A stretch of DNA of 50,573 nt from Alphaproteobacteria bacterium (GTDB taxonomy: Bacteria > Pseudomonadota > Alphaproteobacteria > Rhodobacterales > Rhodobacteraceae). The notes under the pieces are model-generated. The model was given only the letters and a program-made list of their open reading frames with translations. It was not told where the DNA came from and made no database searches. Both the position numbers and the translations under genes were made by a program. Below, piece by piece: positions 15,501 through 23,558 of the stretch. The stretch's first letter is position 1. Every line of letters begins with the position of its first letter. Location of the stretch: positions 1-50,573 of the forward strand of contig JAUILL010000025.1 in NCBI GenBank assembly GCA_030433335.1. Reading direction: 5' to 3'.

Positions 15501-16430
15501 GTGAGCAACGCGATCGAAATCGAAGGGCTTCGGAAAACCTACAGCGGCAGCGGAAAATCCGCTCCGAAAGAGGCTCTGAAGGGGATCGACCTGTCCATTC
15601 CGCGCGGGTCGGTGTTCGGCCTGTTGGGCCCAAATGGCGCGGGCAAATCGACGCTTATCAATATTCTCGCGGGCCTCGTGGTGAAAACCGAAGGGGCCGT
15701 GCGCATCTGGGGTTGGGATCAGGACAAGAACCCGCGCCAATCCCGCGCCTCGATCGGGATCATGCCGCAGGAGCTGAACCTAGATCCGTTCTTTACCCCG
15801 CGAGGATCTCTCGAGGTTCAGGCAGGCCTTTATGGAGTCCCCCGCAGCCAGCGCCGCAGCGATGAAATCCTGAAGTTCGTTGGCCTTGAGGACAAGGCCG
15901 AGGCCTATGCCCGCACCCTGTCCGGCGGTATGCGCCGTCGCCTGCTGCTGGGCAAAGCCTTGGTCCATCGGCCCCATATTCTGGTGTTGGACGAACCCAC
16001 AGCGGGCGTCGACATTCAGCTGCGCCAGATGCTGTGGAACAATGTCCGCAAGCTCAATCAGGAAGAAGGCATGACCATCATCCTGACCACCCACTATTTG
16101 GAAGAGGCCGAGGAGATGTGTGATGAGATCGCCATCATAAACGAAGGCTCTCTGGTCGCCCGCGATACGACTGCCAATCTGCTGGGGCGTCTGGATGCCA
16201 AAGCGATGGTGATCCAGCCCGAGACCACTCCTGACCGCCTGCCCGAAGGCGAGGGTCTGGACGTGTCGACCCGCCACGACGGTGCGCTGGTCATCCGCTA
16301 CCACAGCAAGCAGATCACCGCAGACCGTGTGCTGCACGCCGTTCATGACGCAGGGATCGTGATTCGCGATGTAAAGACCGAGCAGGCGGATCTCGAAGAC
16401 GTCTTCCTGAAACTGACCCACCACGCCTGA
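15501..16430 (+). CDS. ABC-2-type transporter ATP-binding protein, no adjacent permease
   Basis: A 309-aa ABC ATPase with Walker A GLLGPNGAGKST, signature LSGGMRRRLLLGKAL, Walker B ILVLDEPTAGVD and H-loop TTHYLEEAEE. The extended C-terminal region and the Q-loop IMPQELNLDPFF put it with the export-type YadG/CcmA-like ATPases that pair with ABC-2 permeases. The GTG at 15501 (VSNAIEIEGLRKTYSG) starts at the domain edge. No permease gene lies next to it: the downstream gene is convergent and starts 3 bases after its stop. Its partner must be elsewhere, and the substrate is unknown. Confidence 0.88.
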   Translation: MSNAIEIEGLRKTYSGSGKSAPKEALKGIDLSIPRGSVFGLLGPNGAGKSTLINILAGLVVKTEGAVRIWGWDQDKNPRQSRASIGIMPQELNLDPFFTPRGSLEVQAGLYGVPRSQRRSDEILKFVGLEDKAEAYARTLSGGMRRRLLLGKALVHRPHILVLDEPTAGVDIQLRQMLWNNVRKLNQEEGMTIILTTHYLEEAEEMCDEIAIINEGSLVARDTTANLLGRLDAKAMVIQPETTPDRLPEGEGLDVSTRHDGALVIRYHSKQITADRVLHAVHDAGIVIRDVKTEQADLEDVFLKLTHHA

Positions 16431-16433
16431 GCG

Positions 16434-17144
16434 TCAGGAATAGATGCCTGACCAGATATCGGTGATCGCCTCCTGATCACCGGACAGAATGGGCTGCAAG
16501 AACTCTCCGACGGCGCCAATCGCGCCGTCCATGACCTCTCCGCCGACCTTACCCGCGAAGCGCCCCGCGAGATCGGACAGGGCCCGCTTCATCAGCCCGC
16601 GGAAGGATGGGTCGTCCAGCTTGCCCGCGCGATAGAGCCCGCGTTTGACCTCGGCCTGCTGATCTGCGGTCATGAATTCTTCGAGGACGCTCGCCAGGCC
16701 CGACACAGGCAGCCGCACCAGACTAGGGTTAAAGCTGGCGTCGGTGACGACACGGGCGCGGCGACAGATTTCACGCAGATGCGCCTGCACGACAGGGTTC
16801 TCGACCTCCAGAACGAACCAATTGGCATCGCGGAAGTAGCTGTCGTTCATGATCACTGATCGCACCTGATCATCCAACTGCCCCGCCTGAGCCTGCCGAA
16901 TCTCCAGATCAAACATCAAATTGCGTGCTTTGGAGCGACTGACCCGCAGGTCGGCCATCACCTGATAGAGCGCCGCCTCACTCCGGATCAGCCCCGCGTC
17001 CCGCAATGTCCGGAAGACCAGCAGGTCCACCTCCCGCTTGGGCAGAACACCGAACGCGGGAGCGGTGTAGTCTGATAGCAGGCGCCCAAGCAGAGCCTCC
17101 AACTCTGGCTTTTCCAACTTCTGTAGCGCGCCCGCGATATCCAT
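16434..17144 (-). CDS. uncharacterised 236-aa protein, possible helix-turn-helix N-terminus
   Basis: I do not recognise a named family. The N-terminal ~100 residues are helical and include FGVLPKREVDLLVFRTLRDA and AALYQVMADLRVSRSKARNL, which reads like a winged-helix or helix-turn-helix segment with a basic SRSKAR patch. The middle (NDSYFRDANWFVLEVENPVV) looks like mixed alpha/beta. The C-terminal ~70 residues are glycine- and alanine-rich and amphipathic (DLAGRFAGKVGGEVMDGAIG), which could contact a membrane. The GGAGGG ribosome-binding site lies in the 3' arm of a terminator-like hairpin whose T-run ends at the start codon. It follows the HIT gene and is convergent with the ABC ATPase gene. 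Confidence 0.75.
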   Translation of the reverse strand: MDIAGALQKLEKPELEALLGRLLSDYTAPAFGVLPKREVDLLVFRTLRDAGLIRSEAALYQVMADLRVSRSKARNLMFDLEIRQAQAGQLDDQVRSVIMNDSYFRDANWFVLEVENPVVQAHLREICRRARVVTDASFNPSLVRLPVSGLASVLEEFMTADQQAEVKRGLYRAGKLDDPSFRGLMKRALSDLAGRFAGKVGGEVMDGAIGAVGEFLQPILSGDQEAITDIWSGIYS

Positions 17145-17176
17145 AGAAAAAGGCCCTCCGTTTCCAGAGAGCCTTT
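17145..17176 (-). terminator. terminator-like hairpin overlapping the next gene's ribosome-binding site
   Basis: On the minus strand, AAAGGC-T-CTC pairs with GAG-G-GCCTTT, followed by TTTTC and, after one base, the ATG at 17144. It can end HIT transcription, but its 3' arm also contains GGAGGG, the only visible Shine-Dalgarno site of the downstream gene. That arrangement allows attenuation or translational masking. Confidence 0.65.
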
Positions 17177-17213
17177 GGCAAATCGCGTGAATGGTCGGTG
17201 AACCGACCGCGCG

Positions 17214-17585
17214 TTACTCGGCCTTGGCCAGCATGCGACCCAGATTACGGCCACCCAGAATGTGGAAATGCAGATGAGGCACTTCTTGGATCGCGTTCTC
17301 GCCCGCGTTGGCGATGGTACGGAAGCCGCCATCCTTGACACCGACCATCTCGCAGACCTTGCCAAAGGTGCGGTTGAAATCGAGGATCTCTGCATCCGAC
17401 GCCTCCTGACAGAAGTGGTCGTAGCAGACATAGGGGCCCTTGGGGATCACCAGCACGTGGATCGGCGCCTGAGGGTAAATGTCGTGGAACGCCAGCGTAT
17501 GCTCGGTCTCCAGAACGGTTTTGTTCGGGATCTCGCCGCGCAGGATTTTCGCGAAAATGTTCTGGTCGTCGTAGGTATAGGACAT
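17214..17585 (-). CDS. HIT-family nucleotide-binding protein (HinT-like)
   Basis: A 123-aa histidine-triad protein. The triad is HLHFHILGG near residue 105, preceded by the family region TLAFHDIYPQAPIHVLVIPK. HinT-type enzymes hydrolyse purine nucleoside phosphoramidates and aminoacyl-adenylates in the cytoplasm. The length is typical. It lies 8 bases downstream of the GT14 gene in the same direction, and a terminator-like hairpin follows. Confidence 0.93.
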   Translation of the reverse strand: MSYTYDDQNIFAKILRGEIPNKTVLETEHTLAFHDIYPQAPIHVLVIPKGPYVCYDHFCQEASDAEILDFNRTFGKVCEMVGVKDGGFRTIANAGENAIQEVPHLHFHILGGRNLGRMLAKAE

Positions 17586-17593
17586 CGGCAGCC

Positions 17594-19171
17594 TCAGTCA
17601 GAGAACAGATAATGGATTTGCATAATCTCTAGCGCTGTATCGCGTTCAACCTCAAGGAAACGCGCCAAGGCTTCGGCATTTTCCTCGGGGCTGGCTTCTT
17701 CGCTGATGCGCTCGTAGTTCTCGTATTCTTTGTCTCGGATCCGGTCGAGTTCGTGGTGCAGGTCGTTCCTCAGTGTCGGGACCAGACGCTCTAGCTGTTC
17801 GTCTGTCGTATGATCGCCCGCCAAGCCGGTGCGTTTCGCGTGACCGGCTAAATATTCATCACTAAACGAGCAGTCGATTTCGAGCACACGCGTCGTGGAG
17901 CGGTCCGACATAAAGTCCTGCAAGAGATCGAGGTTCGACGGGTCCATGCAGAGAATCATCTTGTCGGTCTCGTAGACCTCGTAGAGCATCCGAACCAGCA
18001 CGCGGCGGTGGCGAGCGCGCTTGTCCAGACTGCTCTGGATGCCACCAAGATCGGGCAGCGGTGTGCCCTCTTCTTCGAACAGGTACTCGACGCCCGCGAT
18101 GTCCACGCGCTGTTTGATTTGGTCGAGCAGACGCTTGGCCACGTGCCACTTCTTGCAGACCATAATCAGCAGTTCGCGGTGGCGTCCAAGGGTGGCCTCA
18201 GCCTCCCAGAAACGGGGGGCGAAACGGCGCCCGACACGGCCACGACCTGCAAGAAATTTGTACAAGTTGCGCCCCTCATCCGAGATGCGGAATTCCACAT
18301 CCTCGGTCGCCCACAGCTCACCCAAGCGGGCACGCAACTCTTTGGCTTCGGGACTGATTTTGCGGGCAAACAGGAAGTTCTGCGCCAGCAGCATATCGTA
18401 GTGGTCGTTGTAGAAGTTCACCGGCATCCCGTAGTCGTTGAACATCAGGAAGGTCAGCGTGCGGGTTTCGATTTCCTTGGCGGGCACAAGGTGACGCACC
18501 AGCGTCTGAAAGAAGGTTTCGTCCGGAATCCAAGTGGTCCGGAAGAACCGCATGACATCCTTGCGCTGCTTGGTGAAATCGATGATCGCCTCGACCGTTT
18601 CACGGCGCAGACACCACCATTGGCTACCAATCTGCACATCGATATCGTGCGGAATGTCTCGGGTCATGCCAAGACGCTGCTGCCACTCGAGGCTTTTGTA
18701 AAACAGCCACTTATTGTTTCGCTCGTTGAACCAGTGGCGGTAGATCAGGCGCTCTGCCTTGATGCCCGTTTTGATCCAGTCGCTGGAAAAGAAATCGAAA
18801 CTCTCGATAAAGTCACACTCGTTTGCATCCAGAAACTCGTGGGCGTATTCGGCGGTTTTGACTGACATACAGTCACCGGACAGCATGTAAAAATGGGTTG
18901 CACGTGGGAAGGCCTCTGTCGCGGCTTCGACCGCATACAAAGATGCCTCCACAAGGCTCCATTCCCCCCACCCGCATTTGATGCGTTTTTTGGCAAAAGC
19001 GACGTTCGGGTTCGGCCCCAAAGCCTCTTTGATCATGGCGAAATGTTCGGGTTTCGCCCGTGCGTCAAAGTGGATCGAGATGTAGTCACCTACCGCGGTC
19101 AGCCGCTCTGCCTGATCAATAATCGCTTTGGGGTCTTTGTGGCAGAGAAGAATAAATGCAATGCGCGACAT
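17594..19171 (-). CDS. GT14-type (core-2/I-branching-like) glycosyltransferase with C-terminal extension
   Basis: A 525-aa protein. Residues ~1-260 resemble beta-1,6-N-acetylglucosaminyltransferases of family GT14: MSRIAFILLCHKDPKAII at the start, YISIHFDARA, KKRIKCGWGEWSLVEASL, FYMLSGDCMSVKTAEY and SQWWCLRRETVEAII. Residues ~300-525 form an extension without a motif I can name (charged, helical at the end). It probably adds a sugar branch to a surface polysaccharide. The start at 19171 has GGAG upstream; an in-frame ATG at 19201 is an alternative. It is divergent from a sulfotransferase, 123 bases apart, which suggests joint work on one surface glycan (inference). Confidence 0.85.
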   Translation of the reverse strand: MSRIAFILLCHKDPKAIIDQAERLTAVGDYISIHFDARAKPEHFAMIKEALGPNPNVAFAKKRIKCGWGEWSLVEASLYAVEAATEAFPRATHFYMLSGDCMSVKTAEYAHEFLDANECDFIESFDFFSSDWIKTGIKAERLIYRHWFNERNNKWLFYKSLEWQQRLGMTRDIPHDIDVQIGSQWWCLRRETVEAIIDFTKQRKDVMRFFRTTWIPDETFFQTLVRHLVPAKEIETRTLTFLMFNDYGMPVNFYNDHYDMLLAQNFLFARKISPEAKELRARLGELWATEDVEFRISDEGRNLYKFLAGRGRVGRRFAPRFWEAEATLGRHRELLIMVCKKWHVAKRLLDQIKQRVDIAGVEYLFEEEGTPLPDLGGIQSSLDKRARHRRVLVRMLYEVYETDKMILCMDPSNLDLLQDFMSDRSTTRVLEIDCSFSDEYLAGHAKRTGLAGDHTTDEQLERLVPTLRNDLHHELDRIRDKEYENYERISEEASPEENAEALARFLEVERDTALEIMQIHYLFSD

Positions 19172-19294
19172 GTGCTCCACAATCCAGTAAAACGCGTCCA
19201 TACCTTGTTAGGCGAGATGCGGAATTGAATAAACCGCAATTCTTTGCTTTGTATTAGTAATATTGAGCGCAAAGTGCGTTTCGGAGGATTGTGT

Positions 19295-20113
19295 ATGGGA
19301 TTTCCAGGGACCTGGATGACCGAGAGCGAGAGCGTCGTTTACCGCGTCGTTCCCAAGTGTGCTTGCTCGACCATCGGGCAGATCATGTTCTATTCTGACC
19401 ATGGTCGTTTCTTTGGCGGAGACATTCACGACTCCAAATCCGGCCTGCATAAGTGGTCGCAGGATGAAAGCCAGCAGCTGATCGAGCACAACGTGCAATC
19501 GCACAAAAGTTATGCGTTCACCTGCGTGCGCAACCCGTATACCCGCGTGCTTTCGTCGTTCTTTGACAAAATCTGCGGCATTCAGCGCAACGGTCGTCGG
19601 TATCGCGGTAACCTCGTGCCTCTCTTGATCCAGAAATACGGGATCGAAGTCGGCGGCGAGGATGGCAAGCAAGAGTTCGACCAGATCAAATCGTTCCGCC
19701 GCTTCCTGCTGTTCACCCGCGACACCATCCGTTGGCGCCGCCCGATGGAGCCGGACATCCACTGGTCGGCCATGGCAGGTCACGTCAGCACCTTCATCGT
19801 GAACGGCGGGCGCTACGACAACATCTTCTGGACCGAGAAGTTCAACGACGGCATGCAGAGCGTTCTGGACGCGATCGAGACGCCGAACACCGTCGATCTG
19901 GCGAACATCCCGCGTTTCAACGAATCCGAAGGCCACGGCCCCAAGCGCGCCCATCCGGTCGAGGATTACTTTGACGATCTGTCGATGCATCTGGTCAAAG
20001 AAATCTACCACCGCGATTTCGAGCTGTTCAAATACGACTTCGACAATCCGGGCAACAAGATGCCCATCGGCGAGATTGACCTCGACGAGGTTCACGCCAA
20101 ACTTGGTGAATAA
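19295..20113 (+). CDS. carbohydrate-type sulfotransferase (Sulfotransfer_2-like)
   Basis: A 272-aa protein with the PAPS-binding features of sulfotransferases: PKCACSTIGQIMFY (5'-phosphosulfate loop, residues ~20-33) and CVRNPYTRVLSSFFDKI (3'-phosphate loop, residues ~78-94). It is expected to transfer sulfate from PAPS to a hydroxyl of a glycan. GGAGG lies 8 bases before the ATG at 19295; an upstream in-frame ATG at 19244 has no such site. There is no signal peptide, so it acts in the cytoplasm, probably on a surface-polysaccharide precursor. It is divergent from the GT14 gene and followed by a terminator. Confidence 0.85.
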   Translation: MGFPGTWMTESESVVYRVVPKCACSTIGQIMFYSDHGRFFGGDIHDSKSGLHKWSQDESQQLIEHNVQSHKSYAFTCVRNPYTRVLSSFFDKICGIQRNGRRYRGNLVPLLIQKYGIEVGGEDGKQEFDQIKSFRRFLLFTRDTIRWRRPMEPDIHWSAMAGHVSTFIVNGGRYDNIFWTEKFNDGMQSVLDAIETPNTVDLANIPRFNESEGHGPKRAHPVEDYFDDLSMHLVKEIYHRDFELFKYDFDNPGNKMPIGEIDLDEVHAKLGE

Positions 20114-20120
20114 ATGCAGA

Positions 20121-20156
20121 AACGCCCGATCCAGACCGGACCGGGCGTTTTCTTTT
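20121..20156 (+). terminator. terminator after the sulfotransferase gene
   Basis: AACGCCCG and CGGGCGTT pair around a 13-base loop and are followed by TTCTTTT. It reaches the stop codon of the convergent aldehyde dehydrogenase gene. Confidence 0.85.
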
Positions 20157-22497
20157 ATTCGCCGTAGGGCACCCAGATATTCTTGATCCGAGTCGCGGCC
20201 TCCAGGAACTCTGCCCCTTCGCCGTCCTCGCCCATCCAGTCGCGGGTCAGGGCATTGTTCACCCAAGTGCGCTTCAGGTTGGTGGTGCTGGCGGCTTCGA
20301 TCTGGCCGGACAGGTCGGTGCTGCTAAAGCTCCAGACCGCGTCCAGATCCATGTGCTGCGCCATCGTCTTGGCCAGATCGCCGTGACAGCCGGTCAGGAT
20401 ATTTACCACGCCCGCAGGCACGTCCGAGGTTTCGAGCACCTGAATAAAATCCGTCGCAAGCAACGGATAGGGTTCTGAGGCCACCAGGACCGAGGTATTC
20501 CCCATCGCCATCAGCGGCGCCATCACAGACACCAGCCCCAGCAAGGGCCGCTCATCGGGGCAAAGCGCGCCCACGACGCCAACGGGTTCGTTCATGGCCA
20601 TCGCCACGCCCTTGATCGGGGCGCCGTGCACGCGGCCATCGTATTTGTCGGCCCACGCGGCATAGGTGAACAGGCGATTAATGGCAGCTTTGACTTCGGC
20701 AGTCCCGTCCCCGCGTCCGGTCAGGGCATCAATCCGCTCGGCGAACTCATAGGCCCGCGCCGACAGGTTTTCCCCCAGATAGAACAGGATTTGCGCCCGC
20801 AGGTGGCCGGTGGTCTTGGCCCAACCTTTGGCACCATGCGCGGCCTCAACGGCGTTGCGGATATCCTTGCGGCTGGCGATGCTGACCTGCCCTGCCAACG
20901 CGCCATCGGCCTGCCAGACGGGCTGGGAATAGCCGCCATCGGGCCGCGCCTGCTTGCCGCCGATATACAGTTTGGCCGTCCGGTCGATGGCATCCACGGG
21001 CAGACCGTCGCCCTCTTTGGGCTCAACCTTGGCCAATTCGCGGGGCTCGCGGTTCGGACGGGTATAGGCGCTCAGCCCCTCCCATCCGCCTTCGCGGCCA
21101 AAGCCACTTTCGCGCACGCCGCCGAAACCGGCCGCCGCGTCGAACAGGTTGGTGCCGTTCACCCAGACCACCCCAGCGGCCAGTTGCGGCGCCACGTCCA
21201 GAGCGCGGTTGATATTCTCGGTCCATACACTCGCAGCAAGGCCATAGCGCGTGTTGTTTGCGATCTGCACAGCCTCGGACGGCAAGCGGAAGGTGGTCGA
21301 GACCAGAACGGGTCCAAAGATTTCCTCTTGCATCAGGGTGTCGGCGGGCGACAGGCCGGTGATCAGGGTCGGCGGGTAATAGCAGCCCTCAGCGGGCATC
21401 TCGGCGACGCTACGATAGAGCTCGCCCGAGGTGTTCCCATCGACCAGTTTCGTGATCGTTTCCACCTGCACGGGGTCCACGATCGCGCCTACGTCGATGC
21501 ATTTGTCCAAGGGGTTGCCGATCCGCAGCCGGTCCATCCGCGCCTTCAACCGCGCGTGGAAATCATCGGCGATGCCCTCTTGGACGATCAGGCGCGAGCC
21601 GGCGCAACAAACCTGCCCTTGGTTAAACCAGATCGCATCGACCAACCCTTCGACCGCGCTGTCCAGATCGGCATCCTCGAACACGATGTAGGCGGACTTG
21701 CCCCCCAGTTCGAGCGTCAGCCCCTTGCCAGCCCCAGCCGTCGCCTCGCGGATTTTGCGACCGACCGAGGTTGAGCCTGTGAACGCGACCTTGTCCACGT
21801 CAGCGTTCACCACCATTTCGCCCACCGCGCCGTCGCCGGTCACGATGTTGACCACGCCCGCAGGCAGGCCGATCTGGCGGCAGATATCGGCAAAGCACAG
21901 GGCGGTCAGGCTGGTGTATTCAGCGGGCTTCAGCACCACGGTGTTGCCCATCGCGATGGCGGGCGCGACCTTCCACGCCAGCATCAGCAGCGGGAAGTTC
22001 CACGGGATCACCTGCCCGCACACACCCACGGGGGCGCGGTCGGCCATGGTTTTGTCCATCAACTGCGCGTGGCCCGCATGATGGTAAAAATGGCGCTGAA
22101 CCAAGGGGATGTCGATGTCGCGGGACTCTCGGATCGGCTTGCCGTTGTCCAAGGTCTCCAGCACAGCGAGCAGCCGCCCGTGTTTCTGCAGCGCACGGGC
22201 AAGCGCGTACATGTACCGCGCACGGCCCGCCCCGCCCAAAGCCTCCCACTTCGGCTGGGCCGCGCGGGCGGCGTCAACGGCGGCGTCCACATCCGCTTGG
22301 GTCGCTTGGGTCAGTTCGGCCAACACCTCGCCCGTCGCGGGGTTGCGGGTTTCGAAGGTGTCGCCAACCTCGGTAAAGGCACCGTTGATGAAGTGGCCAA
22401 AGCTGCTGCCGTTATCGACCAGCCAAGCCAGCGCCTCGGCGGCGGATTCGGGGGCGGGACCGTAGCTCATGGTCTCAAAAATCTCTTTCACGGACAT
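20155..22497 (-). CDS. ALDH16-type tandem aldehyde dehydrogenase
   Basis: A 780-aa protein of two aldehyde dehydrogenase units. The first (~1-490) is complete: CGQVIPWNFPLLMLAWKVAP, TLELGGKSAYIVFEDAD with the general-base Glu, and NQGQVCCAGSRL with the catalytic Cys. The second (~505-780) repeats only the NAD-domain-like fold (LYIGGKQARPDGGYSQPVW, EPVGVVGALCPDERPLLGLV) and lacks the catalytic Cys and Glu segment. This is the layout of bacterial ALDH16, described from Loktanella, where the second domain is structural. It lies 6 bases after deoC, so acetaldehyde from deoxyribose phosphate is a likely substrate (context). Confidence 0.9.
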   Translation of the reverse strand: MSVKEIFETMSYGPAPESAAEALAWLVDNGSSFGHFINGAFTEVGDTFETRNPATGEVLAELTQATQADVDAAVDAARAAQPKWEALGGAGRARYMYALARALQKHGRLLAVLETLDNGKPIRESRDIDIPLVQRHFYHHAGHAQLMDKTMADRAPVGVCGQVIPWNFPLLMLAWKVAPAIAMGNTVVLKPAEYTSLTALCFADICRQIGLPAGVVNIVTGDGAVGEMVVNADVDKVAFTGSTSVGRKIREATAGAGKGLTLELGGKSAYIVFEDADLDSAVEGLVDAIWFNQGQVCCAGSRLIVQEGIADDFHARLKARMDRLRIGNPLDKCIDVGAIVDPVQVETITKLVDGNTSGELYRSVAEMPAEGCYYPPTLITGLSPADTLMQEEIFGPVLVSTTFRLPSEAVQIANNTRYGLAASVWTENINRALDVAPQLAAGVVWVNGTNLFDAAAGFGGVRESGFGREGGWEGLSAYTRPNREPRELAKVEPKEGDGLPVDAIDRTAKLYIGGKQARPDGGYSQPVWQADGALAGQVSIASRKDIRNAVEAAHGAKGWAKTTGHLRAQILFYLGENLSARAYEFAERIDALTGRGDGTAEVKAAINRLFTYAAWADKYDGRVHGAPIKGVAMAMNEPVGVVGALCPDERPLLGLVSVMAPLMAMGNTSVLVASEPYPLLATDFIQVLETSDVPAGVVNILTGCHGDLAKTMAQHMDLDAVWSFSSTDLSGQIEAASTTNLKRTWVNNALTRDWMGEDGEGAEFLEAATRIKNIWVPYGE

Positions 22498-22503
22498 GTC
22501 GGA

Positions 22504-23481
22504 TTACCCCATCGGGTGGCGGTAGGCGGCGGAATAGGCGCCGGTGACGTGGTGTTCGAGCTGGCGTTCGATATCGCCAAGCAACGAGGACGCGCCAAAG
22601 CGGAACAGATCGGGGCGCAGCCAGCGGTCGCCGAGCTCTTCTTTGATCAGGGCCAGATAGTTGATCGCATCCTTGGCCTTGCTGATGCCGCCAGCGGGTT
22701 TGTAGCCCACCACATGGCCGGTCTGCGCGTAATAATCGCGGATCGCCCGCAGCATCACCAGCGTCACGGGAAGGGTCGCGTTGACGGGTTCTTTGCCGGT
22801 CGAGGTCTTGATGAAATCGGCACCGGCCATCATGCAGATCAGGCTCGCCTTAGCGACATTGCGCAGGGTGCCAAGCTCGCCCGTGGCGAGGATCGCTTTG
22901 ACGTGGGCGTCGCCGCAGGCCGCGCGAAAGGCCTGCATTTCATCGTACAGCGCCTGCCAATTGCCGCTCAGGACATGGCGGCGGGAAATGACGATGTCGA
23001 TCTCGTGTGCACCCGCTTTGACCGACTCTTCGATCTCCGCGATCCGCAGGTGCAAGGGGGACAAGCCAGCCGGAAAACCCGTGGATACAGCCGCCACAGG
23101 AATGCCAGAACCGTCCAGCCCCTTGATCGCCGCTTCGACCATATCGTGGTAAACGCAGACGGCACCGACGGTCAGCCCCTCCATCCCCAGCGCGCTCAGG
23201 ATGTCGGCGCGGACGGGTTGGCGGGCTTTGGCGGTCAGGCGGGCGACGCGGCCCACGGTGTCATCGCCGGACAGGGTGGTCAGGTCGATACAGCTGATGG
23301 CGCGGCACAGCCACGCGGCCTGATAGTCCTTTTTCACGCTGCGGCGGCCCGGCAAGGTGGCGCAGCGGCGTTCGATGGCGGGGGTGTTGGCTTGGGCGGC
23401 GTTCACCCAAGCCATGTCCAGCGGGACGCCCGGATTGCGGGCAAAGTCCGCATCAGGCGCAAGATCGTAGGTCGAAGGCAC
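22504..23481 (-). CDS. deoC: deoxyribose-phosphate aldolase
   Basis: A 325-aa class I aldolase (DeoC/FbaB superfamily) that splits 2-deoxyribose 5-phosphate into glyceraldehyde 3-phosphate and acetaldehyde. The Schiff-base lysine is in ADFIKTSTGK (Lys225), the second active-site lysine in VGYKPAGGIS (Lys261), and the conserved acid in HEIDIVIS (Asp162). At ~325 aa it is of the longer DeoC type. It is the first gene of an operon with ALDH16, which would oxidise the acetaldehyde. A dyad TTGAC-N6-GTCAA lies just upstream. Confidence 0.95.
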   Translation of the reverse strand: MPSTYDLAPDADFARNPGVPLDMAWVNAAQANTPAIERRCATLPGRRSVKKDYQAAWLCRAISCIDLTTLSGDDTVGRVARLTAKARQPVRADILSALGMEGLTVGAVCVYHDMVEAAIKGLDGSGIPVAAVSTGFPAGLSPLHLRIAEIEESVKAGAHEIDIVISRRHVLSGNWQALYDEMQAFRAACGDAHVKAILATGELGTLRNVAKASLICMMAGADFIKTSTGKEPVNATLPVTLVMLRAIRDYYAQTGHVVGYKPAGGISKAKDAINYLALIKEELGDRWLRPDLFRFGASSLLGDIERQLEHHVTGAYSAAYRHPMG

Positions 23482-23502
23482 GGTGCTTCCTGTGATCTGG
23501 AA

Positions 23503-23518
23503 TTGACTCTTTGGTCAA
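23503..23518. promoter_or_regulatory. dyad TTGAC-N6-GTCAA at the deoC promoter
   Basis: A perfect inverted repeat TTGAC-TCTTTG-GTCAA, 21 bases upstream of the deoC start. It resembles operators of TetR- or GntR-type repressors and could also contain the -35 element. No regulator gene is adjacent. Confidence 0.5.
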
Positions 23519-23558
23519 CTTGTCACGCCCGCGCCATTGGAACAAGAGCAGCGCAACG

